Shown one piece after another: positions 50,938-58,773 of a DNA stretch of 64,000 nucleotides. The notes below the pieces were generated by a model, which saw only the letters and a list, made by a program, of their open reading frames with translations, had not been told where the DNA came from and ran no database searches. Numbering within the stretch: position 1 is the first letter of the stretch; the number at the start of each line of letters is the position of its first letter. The DNA comes from Regnicoccus frigidus (lineage in GTDB: Bacteria > Cyanobacteriota > Cyanobacteriia > PCC-6307 > Cyanobiaceae), in assembly GCA_025194985.1 (NCBI GenBank), contig JAOANE010000031.1, forward strand, positions 124,001 to 188,000, in the 5' to 3' direction. The position numbers were made by a program, and so were the translations under genes.

Positions 50938-51701
50938 CAGATCGCCCAGCGACAGGTGCGGCGCATCAGCAGGCGGAAGCCCAGGTCGATCAGCAGGCCG
51001 ATCAGGCCGATCACGATCAGCCCCACAAAGATTTCATCGGTGCGCAGGAAGCGCTGGGCCAGGCTGATCCGTTTGCCGAGCCCCTCGTTAGCCGCCACCA
51101 GTTCAGCCACGATCACCAGATTCCAGGCGGCCGCCATGTTGATCCGATAAGCATCAAGCACCTGGGGAGCGATGAAAGGCGCCACCACCTTGGTGATGAT
51201 CTGCAACCCCCGCCCACCCATGGTGAGGGCCGACTCCAGCAGTTCGCGGGGCACGAACTTGACCGCATCCATGATCATCAAGGTGTTGAAGAAGAGGGTG
51301 CCGATGAAGATCAGCAGCACCTTCGGCAGCTCCCCCAGGCCGAAATAGATGATCAACAGCGGGATGAAGGCCGGTGCCGGCATGTAGCGGATCAGGCCCA
51401 ACAGGGGCTCCAGCAGCTGGCAGACCAGTCGGTTGCTGCCCATGGCAATGCCGAGCGGCAACGACACCAGGATCGAGAGGGCATAACCCCCCAGCACCCG
51501 GCCGATGCTCGCCACGGCATCGTTGACCAAGATCCCCTCTTGAGCCTGCTCCGCTCCGGCAGCCAGCACCTCCGCCGGGCTGGGCAGGAAGAGCGGATCG
51601 ACGACCCGCGAAGCGGCCACCAGCTGCCAGAGCAGCAACAGGCTGAAAATACCGACCAAACCGAGCAGCCAGGGCTGATCCAGCTGCCGGCGCAGGCTCA
51701 C
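50937..51701 (-). CDS. ABC transporter permease, NitT/TauT type (guanidine operon)
   Basis: A 254-aa permease with six hydrophobic helices and the EAA-like loop RELLESALTMGGRGLQIITK. It is of the SsuC/TauC group. It overlaps the substrate-binding gene by 4 bp and touches the ATPase gene, so the three are co-translated. The likely substrate from context is guanidine. Confidence 0.92.
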   Translation of the reverse strand: MSLRRQLDQPWLLGLVGIFSLLLLWQLVAASRVVDPLFLPSPAEVLAAGAEQAQEGILVNDAVASIGRVLGGYALSILVSLPLGIAMGSNRLVCQLLEPLLGLIRYMPAPAFIPLLIIYFGLGELPKVLLIFIGTLFFNTLMIMDAVKFVPRELLESALTMGGRGLQIITKVVAPFIAPQVLDAYRINMAAAWNLVIVAELVAANEGLGKRISLAQRFLRTDEIFVGLIVIGLIGLLIDLGFRLLMRRTCRWAI

Positions 51702-52708
51702 TTGGCAGCCTCAACGAAGCGAGAATCGAACAGGTTGGTGAGATCGGGCGGGGTCTCAGCCAGGCCCACCTCCTGGAGGAAGTCGCTGATCTGGGCGGCC
51801 GCAAACGGCAACGACTGCATCGTGTCGCCGGGCTGAAACGCCTGGCGGTTGTCTTCAAGGCTGAAGATCGTGGTGCCAGCGTCGTATTCGCTGTATTCGG
51901 CCTCGCTGACACCGGCCCGCTCGGCCATGATCGCCAGGCTGGATTCAGGCTGGGCCTTGATCTCAGCGAGGGTGGCGAACCAGGCATTCACCACGTTCTG
52001 CAGTTGCTCGGGGTTTTTCTCCACGAATTCGGCCCGGCAGACCAGGTGATCGCTGATCGCTCCTGGGAAATCCGCGGAAGAGAACAAGGTGGTGCTGCCA
52101 CTGCGCTTGAGAGCCTGGGTGGTGAAGGGGGCAAACACGCCCACCGCATCCACCTGAGCAGCCGCAAAGGCGGCGGCAGCGGCACCGGTTTCCAGCGGTA
52201 CAAAGGTGATGTCATCGGCGCTGAGGCCGGCCTGTTTGAGACCGAGCAGCAGCAGGTAGTGGTCGACCGTGCCTTCCTCGGCCGCTACCGACTTGCCCTG
52301 GAGATCGGCCACGCTGCTGATCCCCTCGGCGGCGATCACCTGGTCGTTGCCGGTGGAGTTGTCGTTGGTGAGCACCACCCGCAGGTCGGCGCCACCGGCG
52401 ACCGAACTGATCGTGTCGCCCAGGGTCTGGCTGTTGCAGTCGAGCTGACCAGCGTTGAGCGCGTTGATCGAATCGAGGTAACCATCGAACCACTGCAGGG
52501 TGACCGGAACCCCGGCCTGCTCGAACAGGCCCTTCTCCTCACTGACCTTCCAGGGGAACCAACCGGGCCAGGCGCTGTAGCCGATCCGCACCGGAGCGTT
52601 GCCCTCCTGGGGAGGTTGCTGGCAACTGGCAAGCAGACCGCCGCTGAGGGTGGCGAGCAGCAGCAGGCTGAGGGCGCGGTTGCGTTTCTTGGCTGAAGAG
52701 TTGGTCAT
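51698..52708 (-). CDS. ABC transporter substrate-binding lipoprotein (guanidine operon)
   Basis: A 336-aa protein of the NMT1/SsuA-like fold. Signal peptide with lipobox LLASC at about residue 28. Fold motifs IGYSAWPGWFPWKVSEEKG, FDGYLDSINALNAGQLD and GVFAPFTTQALKRSG. It has more aromatic and acidic residues in the predicted ligand cleft (YSAWPGWFPW) than sulfonate binders, in keeping with a cationic ligand such as guanidinium. It lies 85 bp after the hypB-like gene. Confidence 0.88.
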   Translation of the reverse strand: MTNSSAKKRNRALSLLLLATLSGGLLASCQQPPQEGNAPVRIGYSAWPGWFPWKVSEEKGLFEQAGVPVTLQWFDGYLDSINALNAGQLDCNSQTLGDTISSVAGGADLRVVLTNDNSTGNDQVIAAEGISSVADLQGKSVAAEEGTVDHYLLLLGLKQAGLSADDITFVPLETGAAAAAFAAAQVDAVGVFAPFTTQALKRSGSTTLFSSADFPGAISDHLVCRAEFVEKNPEQLQNVVNAWFATLAEIKAQPESSLAIMAERAGVSEAEYSEYDAGTTIFSLEDNRQAFQPGDTMQSLPFAAAQISDFLQEVGLAETPPDLTNLFDSRFVEAAK

Positions 52709-52793
52709 GGCTGAATGGCGTGAGTGGAAGGTGCGGGGGTTGGGCGGCGATCACAAATCGCCTGGAGAGCGAATCAGCTCAGAGGAGCTGCCA

Positions 52794-53531
52794 TCAGACA
52801 GCAACCGGCTCATGGGCTGAACGGCCAGCGGTGATGGTCTGGCCTGTCAACGCCTGGGTGTGCTCGCGGCTGGTGTCGAGCAGCCACCGGTACCAGGCCT
52901 GGAGGCCAACGCCACTGCTGGCTGAGAGCTGGAACACCGTGGCGGCAGGGTTGACGGCATGGATGTGCTCTTCGAAGCGCTCCACCTCCACAGGCAGATA
53001 GGGGAGCAGATCCACCTTGGTGATCAGCACGCAATCGGCCTCGCGGAACATCACCGGGTACTTGAGCGGTTTGTCGTCGCCTTCGGTGACACTGAGCAGC
53101 GCCACCTTGAGGTGCTCGCCCACCTCAAATTCGGCCGGACAAACCAGGTTGCCCACGTTCTCCACCCAGAGCAGGTCGAGATCGGCCGGGGACAGCCGCG
53201 CCTGGAGCTGGCGCAGACCGCCGCTCACCATCGCCGCATCGAGATGGCAGGCGCGACCGGTGGTGATCGGCACCACCGGCACACCGACAGCTTCGAGGCG
53301 CTCGGCATCGAGCTGGGTGGTCATGTCGCCCTCCAGCACCGCCATCGCCAGCTGGGGGGCCAAAGCGGTGATCGTGGCCTCCAGCAGGGAGGTTTTCCCG
53401 GCGCCGGGACTGCTCATCACGTTGAGGCAGAGCAACTGCCAGGCATCGAAGCGCTCACGGTTGTGATCGGCCTGGTGCTGGTTGGCGGCCAGCAGATTGA
53501 GGCCCAAGGTGTCTTGAAGGGGCATGTGCAT
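52794..53531 (-). CDS. ghaB: HypB-like GTPase, nickel chaperone for guanidine hydrolase
   Basis: A 245-aa SIMIBI GTPase: P-loop MSSPGAGKTSLLEATI, GRACHLDAAMV (metal-site Cys and His), DLLWVENVGNLVCPAEFEVGE, and the guanine motif ITKVDLLPYL. HypB inserts nickel into hydrogenase, but no hydrogenase gene is near. In Synechocystis the HypA/HypB-like pair beside gdmH activates the nickel-dependent guanidine hydrolase. It lacks the N-terminal CxxCGC site. Start at ATG 53531 or 53525. Confidence 0.92.
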   Translation of the reverse strand: MHMPLQDTLGLNLLAANQHQADHNRERFDAWQLLCLNVMSSPGAGKTSLLEATITALAPQLAMAVLEGDMTTQLDAERLEAVGVPVVPITTGRACHLDAAMVSGGLRQLQARLSPADLDLLWVENVGNLVCPAEFEVGEHLKVALLSVTEGDDKPLKYPVMFREADCVLITKVDLLPYLPVEVERFEEHIHAVNPAATVFQLSASSGVGLQAWYRWLLDTSREHTQALTGQTITAGRSAHEPVAV

Positions 53532-53535
53532 GGCT

Positions 53536-53958
53536 TCAGCGCGAGGAAAGGGAGGTGGAACCGGAAGACTGAGGCGAAGAAAGCTGAGGCGAGGCAGGTA
53601 GAGGCGAGAGGCTGTAATCGACAGAACAGATGCGCAGCTCGCGGCCGCTGATGATCTCCTCCATCGGCCGATCGCAGCAGGGGGAGCGGTAGGCCTGATC
53701 CGGCTCGGGGGCATAAACGGCGGAGCAGCCCAGGCAACGGGCCCGCAGGGGCACCGTGGCGATCTCGAGGGTTGAGCCATCCAGCCAGGTGCCCTGCACC
53801 GCAGCGGCAAAGGTGAAGCGCAGGGCAGCAGGTTCAACGCAGGTGAACTCACCCACCTCCAGGTGCACGGCCGAGACGTAGGGGGTGTGGGGTTCGTGCT
53901 CCCGCTTCCACTCCTGCAGGGAGAGCAGCAGGCACTTGGTCATGTCGACTTCGTGCAT
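53536..53958 (-). CDS. ghaA: HypA-like protein, nickel chaperone for guanidine hydrolase
   Basis: A 140-aa protein beginning MHEVDMTKCLLLSLQEW; the MHE nickel-binding N-terminus is intact. The zinc domain has RCLGC, but the second motif reads SPCC where HypA has CPxC, so one ligand is shifted. The Ser/Pro-rich tail beyond residue 115 is extra. It starts 4 bp after gdmH and ends 4 bp before the HypB-like gene. Confidence 0.9.
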   Translation of the reverse strand: MHEVDMTKCLLLSLQEWKREHEPHTPYVSAVHLEVGEFTCVEPAALRFTFAAAVQGTWLDGSTLEIATVPLRARCLGCSAVYAPEPDQAYRSPCCDRPMEEIISGRELRICSVDYSLSPLPASPQLSSPQSSGSTSLSSR

Positions 53959-53962
53959 GGCC

Positions 53963-55177
53963 CTATCTCCACTTCTGATCGACGGCCATGTTGCAGTGAT
54001 CGTGCAGCCAGGACGGCTTCTCCTTTCTGGGCAGCTGGCCGCTCACCACCAGGTGGGCCATCACATCGCAGATCACCCGGGTAGCCATCAGTGAGGTCAT
54101 GTCGCTGATGTCGTAAGGGGGCGACACCTCCACCACCTCCAGGCCGCAGACCGGCACGTTGCGCACGATCAACTCCAGCAGCTTGAGTGCTTCGCGGGGC
54201 AGCAGGCCGCCAGGCTCGGGCCAGCCGGTGCCGGGCACGAAGCCGGCGTCGATGCAGTCGATGTCGAAGGAGATGTAGACGCAGTCGGTGCCGTCGGTGG
54301 CGCGCTCGATCGCGAACTTGGCGGCCGCCTCCAGGCCCATGTCGCAGATGTCGGTGACGGTGAGCACGTTGGTGCCGCGCTCACGGCAGACCTTCACCCC
54401 CTCACGCGGCACCTGCCAGCCGCCGATGCCCAGTTGCACCAGGTTCTCGGCCGGCGCATTGGCCATGTTGGTGGCATGGAACCAGGGGCAGGTGTGCATG
54501 CGCTCGTCGAGGTCGATCTCCTGGGTGTCGACATGACGATCGAAGTGGATGATGCCCACCTTCTTGTCGCCCAGATGGCGGCAGACACCGCGCACGGTGG
54601 GAAAACCGATCGAGTGATCGCCGCCGAGGATGATCGGAAAGGCGCCACTGCTGAACACGTGGGCCACACCCTTGGAGATCTGATCGAAACTCTTCTCGTT
54701 GTTGGCGGGAATCGTGAAGATGTCGCCCACATCGCAAAGCCTGATCGACTCGCGCAGGTCAACGCCCATCTCGTAGTTGTAGGGCGTGTAGAGGGCCGAG
54801 ATACGGCGAATGCCCTGGGGCCCGAAGCGGGTGCCGGGGCGGTAGGTGGTGCCGGAATCGTGGGGCACCCCGAGGATCGCCACGTCGAACTCGCCGACGC
54901 GGTTCACGTCTTCGATGTAAGGCGCCTTCATGAAGGTGTTGATGCCCGCGTAGTGGGGCAGCTCACCGCGCGAGAAGGTGGAGATGCGCCGATCAACAAT
55001 GCTCTCGGCAGCCTCAAGGCCGTATTGCAGGCCCTGATCCACCTCCTGCTGCCAGCCGGTGAGGGGAAGTTTGCGCTCTTTTTCCAAGGCTTCGGCGCCT
55101 TGAGTGCCGGGGCGACGGTCGAAGGCTGATGAGCTCGTGCTGGAAGCTGAAGCGCCGGTGGGCGAAGGGTCTGTCAT
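53963..55177 (-). CDS. gdmH: guanidine hydrolase (ureohydrolase family)
   Basis: A 404-aa nickel-dependent enzyme that splits guanidine into ammonia and urea, first shown for Synechocystis Sll1077. Metal ligands of the ureohydrolase fold are seen: GGDH at 185-188, DRHVD at 213-217, and DID at 305-307. It also has the longer N-terminal region of this group and not of agmatinase (YRPGTRFGPQGIRRISALY). The assignment to GdmH instead of agmatinase rests on the guanidine riboswitch, HypA/B genes and transporter. Start ATG 55177. Confidence 0.93.
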   Translation of the reverse strand: MTDPSPTGASASSTSSSAFDRRPGTQGAEALEKERKLPLTGWQQEVDQGLQYGLEAAESIVDRRISTFSRGELPHYAGINTFMKAPYIEDVNRVGEFDVAILGVPHDSGTTYRPGTRFGPQGIRRISALYTPYNYEMGVDLRESIRLCDVGDIFTIPANNEKSFDQISKGVAHVFSSGAFPIILGGDHSIGFPTVRGVCRHLGDKKVGIIHFDRHVDTQEIDLDERMHTCPWFHATNMANAPAENLVQLGIGGWQVPREGVKVCRERGTNVLTVTDICDMGLEAAAKFAIERATDGTDCVYISFDIDCIDAGFVPGTGWPEPGGLLPREALKLLELIVRNVPVCGLEVVEVSPPYDISDMTSLMATRVICDVMAHLVVSGQLPRKEKPSWLHDHCNMAVDQKWR

Positions 55178-55188
55178 GCACGGGGGGA
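55178..55188 (-). promoter_or_regulatory. possible anti-aptamer segment next to the gdmH start
   Basis: The RNA segment UCCCCCCGUGC abuts the gdmH start codon. It could pair with GCACGGAGGGA of the riboswitch (55229-55219) in 10 of 11 positions, giving a hairpin that excludes the aptamer fold. Confidence 0.5.
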
Positions 55189-55198
55189 GTTGGAGAAT

Positions 55199-55312
55199 GG
55201 CGGTCTCCCGGGCTTTTGTCCCTCCGTGCCACTGAATCACTTCAGTGTGTTCCTCTCGGACCAGACATTCCACCAGCAAAGAAGCTGAAGAAATCGGAAC
55301 CCTAGGAATCAT
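55199..55312 (-). promoter_or_regulatory. guanidine-I riboswitch (ykkC class)
   Basis: The minus strand reads CCTAGGGTTCCG, then GGTCCGAGAGGAACACAC, and ends GGGACAAAAGCCCGGGAGA followed by CCGCC. These are the conserved blocks of the guanidine-I aptamer in the right order, over about 114 nt. It lies 21 bp before the gdmH start. The aptamer binds guanidinium and turns on downstream genes. Confidence 0.95.
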
Positions 55313-55321
55313 TTCCGCTTG

Positions 55322-55327
55322 TTTATA
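55322..55327 (-). promoter_or_regulatory. probable -10 element of the guanidine operon
   Basis: TATAAA on the minus strand, 10 bases before the first conserved riboswitch block. This would put the transcript start at or near the aptamer 5' end. No strong -35 or NtcA site is seen at standard spacing. Confidence 0.5.
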
Positions 55328-55362
55328 GTTACGTAAGTGGATGAGTTGCGCTGTCGCGTCCA

Positions 55363-55851
55363 CTACGAAACCGAGCAATCCTCACCGCTTGCAGCAGCCC
55401 AAGGGCGGACATTCCCAGCGGAAGCCAGGCCACTTTGCTCCAGCTCCAGTTCGAGCATGGCCCTGCGCAGCGAGGGGGCCAGGGGACGTGGCTGATCGAG
55501 CCTGGGGCTGCAGATCGCCCCGCTGGCCATCTCGTTGAGCGAAGCGAGCACCATGTCCTGACCCTCCAGCAGCTCCAGCGCTTCTATGGGCACCGGCAGG
55601 GCCGCGCGGAAGAAATAGGCGCTTCGCTGGCTGTCGTGGTGGCTGAACCAGAGGGGCAGCTCCTGGATCTCCCCGTTGATTTCTTCCTTCAGCTCACGGC
55701 GCAGGGCCTGCTCCGGCGTCTCGTTGGCTTCCAGGTGGCCGCCAAACAATCCCCAATGGCCTGGATAGACGATGCCCTCGATGTCGTCGCGGAGCTGCAG
55801 CAGCCATTTCCCCTGCCGCTCCAGCATCGCCAGGGCCACCGCCACGGTCAT
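55363..55851 (-). CDS. Nudix hydrolase
   Basis: A 162-aa protein with the Nudix box in GGHLEANETPEQALRREL followed by KEEI (GX5EX7REUXEE). The rest, including YPGHWGLFGGHLEANE, fits small nucleotide-sugar or dNTP hydrolases. Its substrate is unknown. The start overlaps the upstream sugar dehydrogenase stop by 4 bp (55848-55851). Confidence 0.9.
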   Translation of the reverse strand: MTVAVALAMLERQGKWLLQLRDDIEGIVYPGHWGLFGGHLEANETPEQALRRELKEEINGEIQELPLWFSHHDSQRSAYFFRAALPVPIEALELLEGQDMVLASLNEMASGAICSPRLDQPRPLAPSLRRAMLELELEQSGLASAGNVRPWAAASGEDCSVS

Positions 55852-57122
55852 CGGTTCCCAGAGGGCGGCGGGGCAGAGGCCGGCTCCAGGCGTAGCAACT
55901 GGCCGTCATCTGGCGAATCGGTGAGCACGTAGAGATAGCCATCGGGCCCCTGGCGCACATCCCTGACCCGCGCCCCGATTGGAATGGTCTCCTCAGACGC
56001 CACCGTTCCATCGGCCTGCAGGCTGATCCTGCGCACATCGCGCGAGACCAGCCCACCGGCGAACAGATTGCCACTCCAGCCTGGATACCGATCGCCACGG
56101 TCGATCGCCAGACCGGAGGGGGCAATCGCGGGGGTCCAGACCCGCCGTGGATCCACCAGTCCTGGTGCTGATTGAGCCGCAGAGATCGGCGGACCGGAAT
56201 ACTCGCGGCTATGGGTGACCACAGGCCAGCCGTAGTTCGCGCCGGCCTCCACCAAGTTGAGCTCATCGCCGCCGCGGGCGCCGTGTTCGCTCACCCAGAC
56301 CCGCCCGTTGAGCGGGTCCAAGGCCAGACCCTGCACATTGCGGTGTCCGTAGCTCCAGACCTTGGGCGCTTCGCCCTGGCCGGTGGCAAAGGGATTGCCA
56401 CGGGCTGGGGCTCCATCCCGGGTGATGCGCAACAGCTTGCCCAGGGCACTGCTGCGGTTCTGGGCCTGGCGGCGGATCAGCGCACCTTCGAGTTGCAGCG
56501 GCGGATTGCCGCCATCGCCGATCGACACCAGCAGGCTGCCGTCGGGAAGCCAGAGCAGGCGGGAGCCGAAATGCTGGGCTCCGGGCTTGTTCTGGGGCAC
56601 CGCATAGATCACCTCCAGATCACTCAGAGACTGGCCGTTGAAGCGGGCGCGCGCCACCCGGGTGCCGTTGGCGCCACGCTCGCCTGCCGCGTAGCTCAGA
56701 TAAATGAAACGGTTGCGCTCGAAATCGGGATCCACTGCCACATCCAGCAGCCCCCCTTGCCCCTGGGCCAGCACCTCGGGCACCCCGGAAATCGGCCTTG
56801 GATCGAGCACCCCATCGCGCACGAGGCTCAGGCGGCCGGGACGCTCGGTGATCAGCACGGAACCATCCGGCAACCAGGCCATCTCCCAGGGGTGCTCCAG
56901 CCCCGTGACCAGGGCCTTGGGCCGAACTGTGGTGCCCAGCCCGCCCCCGCCATGAAGCGGCGGCGTAGGAGATGGAGCCTGGCGGGCCTCCTCCGCGGCG
57001 GCGCAACCCGCCGCTGGCAACAGCAGCAGGGCCAGCAGCAGGCTGAGCGGAGCGGGCTTCAGCAACTTGATGTTCAAGAGAACTTGATGTTCAAGAGGTC
57101 CTGCGGCGGGGCCGGTCGACAT
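55848..57122 (-). CDS. PQQ-dependent sugar dehydrogenase family lipoprotein
   Basis: A six-bladed propeller protein of about 424 aa, related to soluble glucose dehydrogenase and Aldose sugar dehydrogenase. Lipobox region LLALLLLPAAGCAAAEE. Motifs ALVTGLEHPWEMAWLPDGS, GQGGLLDVAVDPDF, FGSRLLWLPDGSLLVSIGDG, and YGHRNVQGLALDPLNGRVW are typical. Whether this strain makes or imports PQQ is unknown. The start is uncertain: ATG 57122 is used, and an N-terminal 17-bp direct repeat lies close by. Confidence 0.87.
   Translation of the reverse strand: MSTGPAAGPLEHQVLLNIKLLKPAPLSLLLALLLLPAAGCAAAEEARQAPSPTPPLHGGGGLGTTVRPKALVTGLEHPWEMAWLPDGSVLITERPGRLSLVRDGVLDPRPISGVPEVLAQGQGGLLDVAVDPDFERNRFIYLSYAAGERGANGTRVARARFNGQSLSDLEVIYAVPQNKPGAQHFGSRLLWLPDGSLLVSIGDGGNPPLQLEGALIRRQAQNRSSALGKLLRITRDGAPARGNPFATGQGEAPKVWSYGHRNVQGLALDPLNGRVWVSEHGARGGDELNLVEAGANYGWPVVTHSREYSGPPISAAQSAPGLVDPRRVWTPAIAPSGLAIDRGDRYPGWSGNLFAGGLVSRDVRRISLQADGTVASEETIPIGARVRDVRQGPDGYLYVLTDSPDDGQLLRLEPASAPPPSGNR
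57065..57098. repeat. 17-bp tandem duplication
   Basis: Two copies of AACTTGATGTTCAAGAG in tandem, inside the N-terminal codons of the sugar dehydrogenase, before its lipobox. The second copy adds about six residues to the signal region, so it may be recent slippage. Confidence 0.7.
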
Positions 57123-57231
57123 GACCATGATGGAGCTTCCAGGCAATGGCCAGTGGGCGGAGGCTCCATCCCATGCTCGAAGGGTTCAGGAGGCTGGCTG
57201 TGGCTGTAGCGCCGGCATGCTGGCGGAGATC

Positions 57232-58773
57232 ATGAGCTTTTTCGTCAAACTCACCGAGGCGATGGCCAGCCGCCAGTCGCTGCTGATCACCGGACTCGAT
57301 CCCAACCCGGAGATGCTGCGGACCTGGAGCCGGCACAACCCCGGCAATGGCTCCTTTCTGGCCCAGGCCCGCCGCTGGATCAAGACGGTGATCGAGGCCA
57401 CCGTTGAAAATGTTTGCGCCTATAAACCGAGCCTGGGCTTCTATCAGGCGCTCGGTCCGATCGGCATCGAGCTTCTGCATGAAGTGCGTGAACTGGTGCC
57501 GCTCTCGGTGCCCCTGATCCTCGATGCCAAACACTGTGACCTGAACACGTCGTCGGCCCTGGCGCACTACGTCTTCGCCGAGCTCGGGGTCGATGCGATC
57601 ACCCTCTCGCCGCTGCCGGGTCAGGACATCGTGGCGCCCTTTCTGCTCTACCCGGAGCGGGGTGTGGTGGTCACCTGCCACAGCTCCAACGCGGCCTCGA
57701 AGATCTTTCAGCACCATCCCGACGAAGACGACCCGCTCTACCTCAAGTTCGTGCGCGAGTGCCAACTCTGGGGCACAAGTGAACAGCTGCTGCTGGAGGT
57801 GGGCACCAGCAATCCGGCGGTGCTGGCCCGGGTGCGGCAGGGCGCCCCGGAGCGGTTCGTGATCCTGCGCAGCCTCTGGGGAAAGGAGGAGCGGCTGGAG
57901 TCGATGCTCAAGGCAGGCCTCACCTCTTCGGCCGATGGACTGCTGCTGCCCCTGCCCCAGAACCTGCTGGTGGAAAAGGATATTGAGCAGGGCACCGCGG
58001 CCCTACGCCAACAGATCGAAACGATGCGGCTCCGCCTCGATGTGGGCAGCGCCGATCGCTGCTCGATCTGGTTACCGGCACCGGGCGCGCCCCGCGAACC
58101 AAAGGAGCCGAGCGAGACCCAGCCGCCGGTTGATCCGCTCGATGAGCTCATTCTGGCCCTGTTTGATATCGGCTGTCTGTTGTTCGGCGACTATGTCCAG
58201 GCCTCAGGCGCCATCTTCAATTACTACATCGATCTGCGCCAGATCATCTCCGATCCGAACTTGTTTCACCGGGTGCTGCATGCCTATGCCGGCCGGCTCG
58301 AGCCACTGACGTTCGATCGCATTGCCGGCATTCCCTATGGCTCCCTGCCCACGGCCACGGGGCTGTCACTGCAACTGCACAGCCCCTTGATCTATCCCCG
58401 CAAGGAGGTGAAGGCCCACGGCGCCCGCCGCCTGATCGAAGGCGACTTCCATGAGGGCGAAAGCGTGGTGGTGGTCGACGACATTCTGATCACCGGTGGC
58501 AGTGTGCTCGATGGGATCAGCAAGCTGGAATCGTCCGGACTGGTAGTGAATGATGTGGTGGTGCTGATTGACCACGGCGGCGGCGGCATTCAGCGACTCG
58601 CTGAGGCGGGATACCGTTGTCATCCCGTTCTCAGCATCGGTCGGATCATCCAGGTGCTCCATGCCGCCGGACGCCTCAGTGACGACCAGGCGGCACTGTT
58701 GTCGGTGAACCACCCGCCCGTGGCGGTGGATCAGGAGACCACCAGCCGCCAGGGCAAGGTCTCTCCGGCCTGA
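57232..58773 (+). CDS. pyrFE: fused orotidine-5'-phosphate decarboxylase / orotate phosphoribosyltransferase
   Basis: A 513-aa bifunctional enzyme for the last two steps of UMP synthesis. N-terminal OMP decarboxylase: LLITGLDPNP, catalytic LDAKHCDLNTSSALAHY (D-x-K-x-x-D), and LLPLPQNL. C-terminal orotate phosphoribosyltransferase from about residue 310, with the PRPP loop VVVVDDILITGGSVLDG. The order, decarboxylase before transferase, is the reverse of eukaryotic UMP synthase. ATG 57232 has a GGAG ribosome site; the frame is open further upstream. It overlaps the convergent pyrC by 43 bp. Confidence 0.94.
   Translation: MSFFVKLTEAMASRQSLLITGLDPNPEMLRTWSRHNPGNGSFLAQARRWIKTVIEATVENVCAYKPSLGFYQALGPIGIELLHEVRELVPLSVPLILDAKHCDLNTSSALAHYVFAELGVDAITLSPLPGQDIVAPFLLYPERGVVVTCHSSNAASKIFQHHPDEDDPLYLKFVRECQLWGTSEQLLLEVGTSNPAVLARVRQGAPERFVILRSLWGKEERLESMLKAGLTSSADGLLLPLPQNLLVEKDIEQGTAALRQQIETMRLRLDVGSADRCSIWLPAPGAPREPKEPSETQPPVDPLDELILALFDIGCLLFGDYVQASGAIFNYYIDLRQIISDPNLFHRVLHAYAGRLEPLTFDRIAGIPYGSLPTATGLSLQLHSPLIYPRKEVKAHGARRLIEGDFHEGESVVVVDDILITGGSVLDGISKLESSGLVVNDVVVLIDHGGGGIQRLAEAGYRCHPVLSIGRIIQVLHAAGRLSDDQAALLSVNHPPVAVDQETTSRQGKVSPA

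Noticed and set aside
53963..55177. Agmatinase (speB) reading of the ureohydrolase
   Set aside because: The guanidine-I riboswitch, the HypA/HypB pair and the transporter all point to guanidine hydrolase, and the chain is longer than agmatinase.
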